From: SVTX01 sp051867975
Lineage (GTDB): Bacteria > Bacillota > Clostridia > Oscillospirales > CAG-272
NCBI GenBank assembly: GCA_051867975.1
Contig: JBJDZM010000009.1
Coordinates: 1 to 18,290, forward strand
Direction of reading: 5' to 3'
DNA: 18,290 bases
Of this stretch, positions 14,651-18,290 are shown piece after piece. The position numbers were made by a program, and so were the translations under genes. Within the stretch, counting starts at the first letter, position 1. Each line of letters starts with the position of its first letter. The notes beneath the pieces were generated by a model. That model did no database searches. It was not told where the DNA came from and saw nothing but the letters and a program-made list of their open reading frames with translations.

Positions 14651-15871
14651 ATGGATATTACAGCTTCCCAAATCGAAAGCATTGTAAGAAGCGTGCTGAG
14701 TTCCATGGGCGGTTCATCTGCTAAAAGCGCAGGTCCCATCCCCACGACGGCTCACGTCGCAATGCTTACCGATACAAAGAAGATAGAAGTAAAAGAGCTT
14801 CCCATTCCGCCCCTCGGTGACGACGACATTCTCGTCAAGGTCGAAGGCGCGGGAATCTGCGGAACAGACGTTCACGAGTGGAAAGCCGACCCGTTCGGTC
14901 TCATTCCCGTCGTCCTCGGTCACGAGGGTACCGGCGAGGTCGTCGCAGTCGGAAAGAACGTCAAGGTCGATACCGCGGGAAAGCCCCTCAAGGTCGGCGA
15001 TAAGATAGTCACCTCGGTAATAAGCTGCGGCGAATGTTACGCCTGCCGTATGGTTCCCGGAAGAACGAACCTCTGCGACAATCAGGGAGTTTTCGGTCTT
15101 ATCGGTGACAAGAGAGGCGAGAAGGAGGGCAACCGTGTCAACGGTTGGTTCGCGGATTACATGGTGATCAAGGGCGGACTCGGCGCTACATATTTCCAGG
15201 TCAACGAGCTTGACTTAAAGCAGAGAATGATACTTGAGCTTGCGTGCGTTTGCGTTCACGCACTTGAGAGAGGTCAGAAAACGGGACTTCTCAACTTCGG
15301 CTCAAAGGTTCTCGTTCAGGGTTGCGGTCCCGTAGGTCTCGTTATGATAACGGTTCTCCGCGCCGCAGGTATCAACCACATCATCGCGGTTGACGGAAAC
15401 GAGGACAGACTTAAGGTCGCGCAGAAGATGGGCGCGAAAACGACTGTCTGCTTCCGCCGTCCCGACGAGGACACGCTCGATAAGAGAGTCGCAAAGATCA
15501 AGGCGATCGCAAACGGTGTCGGCGTTGACTTCGCATATCAGTGCACAGGCGCACCTGTTGCCGCCGCCGATATTTACAGTTACATCCACCGCGGAGGCGG
15601 TATGTGCGAGATGGGCTTCTTCGTAAACAACGGAGAATATCAGGTCAACCCCCACTTTGCTATGTGCAATAAGGAGATCGACATCGTAGGCTCTTGGGAC
15701 TACTCCGCCGAGGATTACCCCAAGACGGTGGCATTCTTGAAGCAGTGCCGCGAGATGAACATTCCGATCGAAGACCTCATCACTCACTCCTTCCCGCTCG
15801 ACAAGATGAACGAGGCTATGGAGACGAACGTTGCTCAGGCAGGAATCAAGATCTGCTACATCAACGAGTGA
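14651..15871 (+). CDS. Zinc-dependent medium-chain alcohol dehydrogenase, BMC-targeted
   Basis: 406 residues, about 35 longer at the N-terminus than ordinary family members. The extra part is an encapsulation helix (ITASQIESIVRSVLSSMGG, 3-21) and a Ser/Ala/Pro linker. The catalytic zinc site begins with Cys70 (GICGTD) and His91/Glu92 (GHEGTGEV). A structural zinc lobe is formed by C126, C129, C132 and C142 (CGECYAC...NLC). The NAD-binding fold has GCGPVG (224-229) and acidic Asp248, favouring NAD(H). The likely role is to reduce an aldehyde, such as lactaldehyde to 1,2-propanediol, and so regenerate NAD+ for the dehydrogenase inside the shell. AAAGGA lies before the ATG. The first shell gene follows 15 bases after the stop. 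Confidence 0.93.
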   Translation: MDITASQIESIVRSVLSSMGGSSAKSAGPIPTTAHVAMLTDTKKIEVKELPIPPLGDDDILVKVEGAGICGTDVHEWKADPFGLIPVVLGHEGTGEVVAVGKNVKVDTAGKPLKVGDKIVTSVISCGECYACRMVPGRTNLCDNQGVFGLIGDKRGEKEGNRVNGWFADYMVIKGGLGATYFQVNELDLKQRMILELACVCVHALERGQKTGLLNFGSKVLVQGCGPVGLVMITVLRAAGINHIIAVDGNEDRLKVAQKMGAKTTVCFRRPDEDTLDKRVAKIKAIANGVGVDFAYQCTGAPVAAADIYSYIHRGGGMCEMGFFVNNGEYQVNPHFAMCNKEIDIVGSWDYSAEDYPKTVAFLKQCREMNIPIEDLITHSFPLDKMNEAMETNVAQAGIKICYINE

Positions 15872-15886
15872 TAAGAGGGCGCGCGT

Positions 15887-16219
15887 ATGGCAGCACTCGG
15901 TATGATAGAGGTCTACGGCTACACGACCTCAATAGTAGTTGCGGATGCCGTTGCAAAAGCGGCTGACGTCAAAATCGTAGCCATCGACAAGAACAAGCCT
16001 GCAAACGCAGATGCTTGTCCCGTACCGCTCGTTATGGTAGTTAAGTTTATGGGTAACGCAGGTGCCGTTCAGTCAGCGCTTGATGCAGGCGTCAAGGTGG
16101 CGGAGAGCCGCGGACTCTACATCACCTCAAAGCTCATCGCAGGACTTGACGAACAGGTACAGTGGTTCGCGGATCTTACCGCAACGGGCAATGATAAATT
16201 CAGAAACCTCGACAAATAA
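15887..16219 (+). CDS. BMC-H shell protein with cysteine pore loop (GrpU-like candidate)
   Basis: 110 residues with one BMC domain (GMIEVYGYTTSIVVADAVAKAADVKI... GAVQSALDAGVKVAES). It is longer than its 91-94-residue neighbours because of an extended C-terminus and an enlarged loop between the second and third strands. That loop, which lines the central pore in hexameric shell proteins (KIGSG in the neighbours), reads NKPANADACPVP and contains the protein's only cysteine, Cys44. A lone pore cysteine next to proline recalls GrpU, a divergent glycyl-radical BMC shell protein reported to bind an Fe-S cluster in its pore. Homology to GrpU proper is unproven. The start has AAGAGGG (15873-15879), weaker than other sites in the operon. 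Confidence 0.88.
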   Translation: MAALGMIEVYGYTTSIVVADAVAKAADVKIVAIDKNKPANADACPVPLVMVVKFMGNAGAVQSALDAGVKVAESRGLYITSKLIAGLDEQVQWFADLTATGNDKFRNLDK

Positions 16220-16232
16220 GTCGCGGCAGAGC

Positions 16233-16248
16233 GCCGAGCGTTCTCGGC
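16233..16248 (+). other. Intercistronic stem-loop before the first small BMC-H gene
   Basis: GCCGAG-CGTT-CTCGGC, a perfect 6-bp stem with a 4-base loop, 14 bases after the stop of the first shell gene. No T run follows. Confidence 0.5.
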
Positions 16249-16294
16249 ATTAAAAGGTTTATAAAAAAAGACAAATAAAAAGGAGAACAAACTC

Positions 16295-16570
16295 ATGAAT
16301 GAAGCACTTGGAATGGTAGAGACCAGAGGACTTGTAGCTGCAATTGAAGCAGCAGATGCTATGGTTAAGGCAGCAAACGTACAGCTTATCGGCTCCGAGA
16401 AGATCGGTAGCGGACTTGTAAGCGTTATGGTTCGCGGCGACGTTGGCGCAGTTAAGGCCGCTGTTGAGGCAGGCGGAGCTGCTGCAGCTCGTCTTGGCGA
16501 GGTTGTTGCAACACACGTTATTCCCCGCCCCCACACCGACGTTAACAAGCTTCTCCCTACTCTCGGATAA
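16295..16570 (+). CDS. BMC-H hexameric shell protein, copy 1
   Basis: 91 residues, single BMC domain of the PduA/EutM type (GMVETRGLVAAIEAADAMVKAANVQLIGSEKIGSGLV... VMVRGDVGAVKAAVEAG). Six copies are expected to form a tile of the shell facet. The pore loop KIGSG is the canonical small-polar form that passes polar metabolites such as diols. The product differs from that of 17024-17299 at only two of 91 residues (R/N in the Ala-rich region and G/D at the last residue). AAAAAGGAG precedes the ATG. Confidence 0.96.
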   Translation: MNEALGMVETRGLVAAIEAADAMVKAANVQLIGSEKIGSGLVSVMVRGDVGAVKAAVEAGGAAAARLGEVVATHVIPRPHTDVNKLLPTLG

Positions 16571-16593
16571 GTTAGGGAAAAAGGCATGGATCA

Positions 16594-16615
16594 GGGCAAC
16601 GCAAAAAAGTTGCCC
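16594..16615 (+). other. Intercistronic stem-loop after BMC-H copy 1
   Basis: GGGCAAC pairs with GTTGCCC around an 8-base A-rich loop. The bases after it (TTGCCTCC) give no clear T run, so it is more likely an mRNA end-protection or pausing hairpin than a full terminator. Confidence 0.5.
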
Positions 16616-16653
16616 TTGCCTCCTAAAACTACTTACCGATTGGAGACAAAACT

Positions 16654-16938
16654 ATGGAAAACGCAATCGCTTTGCTTGAGGTTCAGGCTATGGTTACGGC
16701 GATAGTCGGTCTTGACGCTATGGTCAAGGCGGCGAATGTAAAGCTCATCCACGTTGAAAAACGTCTGGGCGGACGGCTTGTCACGGTCGTCGTCGAAGGC
16801 AGTGTCTCTGCTGTCACTGCCGCGCTTGAGGCAGGAGTCGAAGCTGCAAAGGCGGTAGGACACGTGGCGTGCGCCGAGGTCATCGCAAGACCTCACGAAG
16901 ACATTATGAGATTTATCAAAACCGATGAAGGTGTCTGA
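16654..16938 (+). CDS. BMC-H hexameric shell protein with basic pore loop
   Basis: 94 residues, one BMC domain (ALLEVQAMVTAIVGLDAMVKAANVKLIHVEKRLGGRLVTVVVEG... AVTAALEAGVEAAKAVG), clearly paralogous to but distinct from the flanking copies. The pore loop is KRLGGR instead of KIGSG, which would place arginines at or near the central pore and favour anionic molecules such as CoA esters, phosphates or nucleotides (inference). It sits between two nearly identical BMC-H genes. The ribosome site is GGAG at about 16642-16645. Confidence 0.95.
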   Translation: MENAIALLEVQAMVTAIVGLDAMVKAANVKLIHVEKRLGGRLVTVVVEGSVSAVTAALEAGVEAAKAVGHVACAEVIARPHEDIMRFIKTDEGV

Positions 16939-16960
16939 TAAACTCACTCAAAACTCAAGG

Positions 16961-16983
16961 ATTATCGGGGCTTCCCGAATAAT
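16961..16983 (+). other. Intercistronic stem-loop before BMC-H copy 2
   Basis: ATTAT-CGGG (16961-16969) pairs with CCCG-a-ATAAT (16974-16983) across a short loop, with one bulged A. AT-rich sequence follows rather than a clean T run. Confidence 0.45.
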
Positions 16984-17023
16984 TTAAATTTAAAAAAATT
17001 AATCCAAAAAGGAGAATTTTACT

Positions 17024-17299
17024 ATGAATGAAGCTCTTGGAATGGTAGAGACCAGAGGACTCGTTGCTGCAATCGAGGCAGCAGATGCTATGGTTAAGGC
17101 TGCAAACGTACAGCTTATCGGCTCCGAGAAGATCGGTAGCGGACTTGTAAGCGTTATGGTTCGCGGCGACGTTGGCGCAGTTAAGGCTGCTGTTGAGGCA
17201 GGCGGTGCGGCTGCTGCAAACCTCGGTGAGGTTGTTGCAACTCACGTTATTCCCCGTCCTCACACCGACGTTAACAAGCTTCTCCCCACGCTGGACTGA
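17024..17299 (+). CDS. BMC-H hexameric shell protein, copy 2
   Basis: 91 residues, almost identical to the product of 16295-16570, with the same KIGSG pore loop and the same N-terminal half. At DNA level 86 consecutive bases (17102-17187) are identical to 16373-16458, while silent differences cluster at the ends. This indicates recent duplication or ongoing gene conversion. The spacers upstream of the two copies differ, so expression levels may too. AAAAAGGAG precedes the ATG. The products can probably mix in the same hexamers. Confidence 0.96.
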   Translation: MNEALGMVETRGLVAAIEAADAMVKAANVQLIGSEKIGSGLVSVMVRGDVGAVKAAVEAGGAAAANLGEVVATHVIPRPHTDVNKLLPTLD

Positions 17300-17325
17300 G
17301 TCGAAGTCGGGACTTAGAGCGAAAA

Positions 17326-17392
17326 GTGAAAAAGTGATTTTTTCACCGCCGCTCGCCTTGAGGTCTTCTGCCCTGTATCGGGCAGAAGACCT
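17326..17392 (+). other. Two strong stem-loops between the shell genes and pduL
   Basis: GTGAAAAA (17326-17333) pairs with TTTTTCAC (17339-17346). AGGTCTTCTGCCC (17361-17373) pairs perfectly over 13 bp with GGGCAGAAGACCT (17380-17392) around TGTATC. No T run follows the second, so it may be a processing or 3'-protection structure rather than a terminator. Confidence 0.65.
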
Positions 17393-17397
17393 GCGCC

Positions 17398-17520
17398 CGA
17401 AATTTTCATATATCCGCGCTTAAAAATCGCCCCTTAAACATTTTTATATGAATCATTCCGAAATTCTCGTATATCCGCGCTTAAAAATCGCACCTTAAAC
17501 GTCTTTATATGAAAATTTCC
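17398..17520 (+). repeat. 61-bp tandem repeat upstream of pduL
   Basis: Units starting at 17398 and 17459 align at a constant 61-base offset. Shared blocks are CGAAATT, TATATCCGCGCTTAAAAATCG, CCTTAAAC and TTTATATGAA. Similarity fades into a third partial unit (TTCCGCAAT, CTTCG) that reaches the pduL ribosome site. In unit 1, TTCATATA (17405-17412) and TATATGAA (17445-17452) are inverted, so the unit may fold. Confidence 0.85.
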
Positions 17521-17547
17521 GCAATCTTCGAAAGGAGTTTTACTCTC

Positions 17548-18219
17548 ATGAGCATTTCAAATGTTGAAATAGAGGCTATCGTCAAAAAAATAGTCTCGGA
17601 GATGAACGGCTCAGCGCCCGAAGCCTCTGCTCCGCCTAAGTCAGGCTACGAAATACCCGTCGGCATCTCAAACCGACACATTCACCTGACGCAAGAGCAT
17701 CTTGAGATACTTTTCGGCAAGGGCTATTCGCTCACTCACCTAAAGGACCTCTCTCAGCCCGGACAGTACGCCTGCAAAGAGACTCTTACCATAGTCGGCC
17801 CCTCGATGCGTCCCATCGAAGGAGTACGTGTGCTTGGACCTCTGCGCCGCGCGTCTCAGGTCGAGATATCGGTCACCGATTCCTACGTCCTAAAGGTCAA
17901 GCCCCCCGTACGTGAGTCGGGCAAGCTTCAAGGCTCCGCTCCCATCACGATTATCGGTCCCAAAGGTATCGTTCAGCTCTCCGAGGGCTGTATCATAGCA
18001 AACCGCCACATCCACATGTCACCCGACGATGCCGCACACTTCGGTGTCAAGGACGGCGACTACATCGACGTCGATGCCACAACGGGAACCAAACGCACTC
18101 GCTGGTTCGACGTTCAGATTCGTGTCCACAAGGACTTCCGACTTGAAATGCACGTCGATACCGATGACGCAAACGCTGTCGGATTTAAAAACGGTTCGAC
18201 TGTTGTGCCGGTGAGGTAA
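17548..18219 (+). CDS. pduL: PduL-type phosphotransacylase, BMC-targeted
   Basis: 223 residues from ATG 17548, chosen because AAAGGAG (17531-17537) lies 10 bases upstream and because the encapsulation helix then starts at the N-terminus; an ATG at 17509 lies in the tandem repeat. It transfers acyl groups from acyl-CoA to phosphate, releasing CoA inside the shell and acyl-phosphate for acetate kinase. Residues 1-21 (ISNVEIEAIVKKIVSEMNG) match the helices on the aldehyde and alcohol dehydrogenases. The two PduL half-domains show the duplicated metal motifs SNRHIHL (His44, His46) and ANRHIHM (His154, His156), with a further conserved-looking His202 (EMHVD). Unrelated to Pta. Last BMC gene in the window; the 248-base gap before it suggests separate tuning. 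Confidence 0.95.
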   Translation: MSISNVEIEAIVKKIVSEMNGSAPEASAPPKSGYEIPVGISNRHIHLTQEHLEILFGKGYSLTHLKDLSQPGQYACKETLTIVGPSMRPIEGVRVLGPLRRASQVEISVTDSYVLKVKPPVRESGKLQGSAPITIIGPKGIVQLSEGCIIANRHIHMSPDDAAHFGVKDGDYIDVDATTGTKRTRWFDVQIRVHKDFRLEMHVDTDDANAVGFKNGSTVVPVR

Positions 18220-18252
18220 TAGGTAGTTAGCAAATGTCGGGTGGGGAGACGC

Positions 18253-18276
18253 GCTACTTTCTTGAAAGAAAGTAGC
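18253..18276. repeat. Palindromic repeat after pduL
   Basis: GCTACTTTCTT and AAGAAAGTAGC form an 11-bp perfect stem with a 2-base centre, 34 bases after the pduL stop. The following AAAGAACTTT resembles tails of the other palindromes. The window ends 14 bases later, so a terminator role cannot be judged. Confidence 0.7.
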
Positions 18277-18290
18277 AAAGAACTTTCCTG

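Noticed and set aside
17361..17392. Terminator ending the BMC operon before pduL
   Set aside because: The stem is strong but no T run follows, and PduL is functionally required by the same pathway, so full termination is unlikely.
17509..17547. ATG start of PduL at 17509
   Set aside because: It lies in the 61-bp tandem repeat, lacks a ribosome site, and would bury the encapsulation helix behind 13 unrelated residues.

Overview
The window looks like a chromosome segment of an anaerobic Clostridia-type Firmicute, probably an uncultured gut Oscillospiraceae/Ruminococcaceae relative. This rests on strong AAAGGAGG-type ribosome sites, near-consensus sigma-A promoters, a PflX-like radical SAM remnant, a MarR-controlled heterodimeric ABC exporter, a Clostridia-style ECF sigma/anti-sigma/vWA lipoprotein cassette, and many short palindromic intergenic repeats. 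No tRNA, rRNA, CRISPR array, transposase or prophage gene is visible.

Layout. 1-201 is the 3' end of a radical SAM gene, followed by a terminator (261-300). 325-4729 (+) is a MarR regulator and two half-transporters behind a sigma-A promoter with a palindromic candidate operator; it forms an efflux operon of the BmrCD/TM287-288 heterodimer class. 4730-4980 is a convergent spacer with palindromes and a probably bidirectional terminator. 7760-4981 (-) holds an ECF sigma factor, a one-pass membrane protein that is the likely anti-sigma, and a YfbK-like vWA lipoprotein, preceded by a candidate self-recognised ECF promoter. 7826-8326 is a repeat field (83-bp tandem units plus an inverted copy of their core). 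10300-8327 (-) is metG with its own promoter. 10301-10924 is an AT-rich divergent control region.

10925-18219 (+) is the most distinctive part: a bacterial microcompartment (BMC) operon with acetate kinase, class II fuculose-1-P-type aldolase, CoA-acylating aldehyde dehydrogenase, zinc alcohol dehydrogenase, four hexameric-type (BMC-H) shell proteins and PduL phosphotransacylase. The four candidate lumen enzymes carry similar amphipathic encapsulation helices (C-terminal on the aldolase, N-terminal on the other three); acetate kinase carries none. The inferred pathway is a deoxysugar phosphate (fuculose-1-P or rhamnulose-1-P) cleaved to DHAP and lactaldehyde. Lactaldehyde is then disproportionated: the ADH reduces part to 1,2-propanediol and recycles NADH, while the aldehyde dehydrogenase, PduL and acetate kinase convert the rest to acyl-CoA, acyl-phosphate, acid and ATP. 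No pentameric vertex protein, glycyl radical enzyme, sugar kinase or isomerase is present before the window ends, so the choice between a GRM5-like and a PVM-like locus stays open.

The BMC operon has unusual details: a cysteine cluster between the aldolase body and its encapsulation peptide; a shell protein whose pore loop carries one Cys, recalling the Fe-S shell protein GrpU; two nearly identical BMC-H genes flanking a third with a basic pore loop; and stem-loops in four successive spacers from the first shell gene to pduL.
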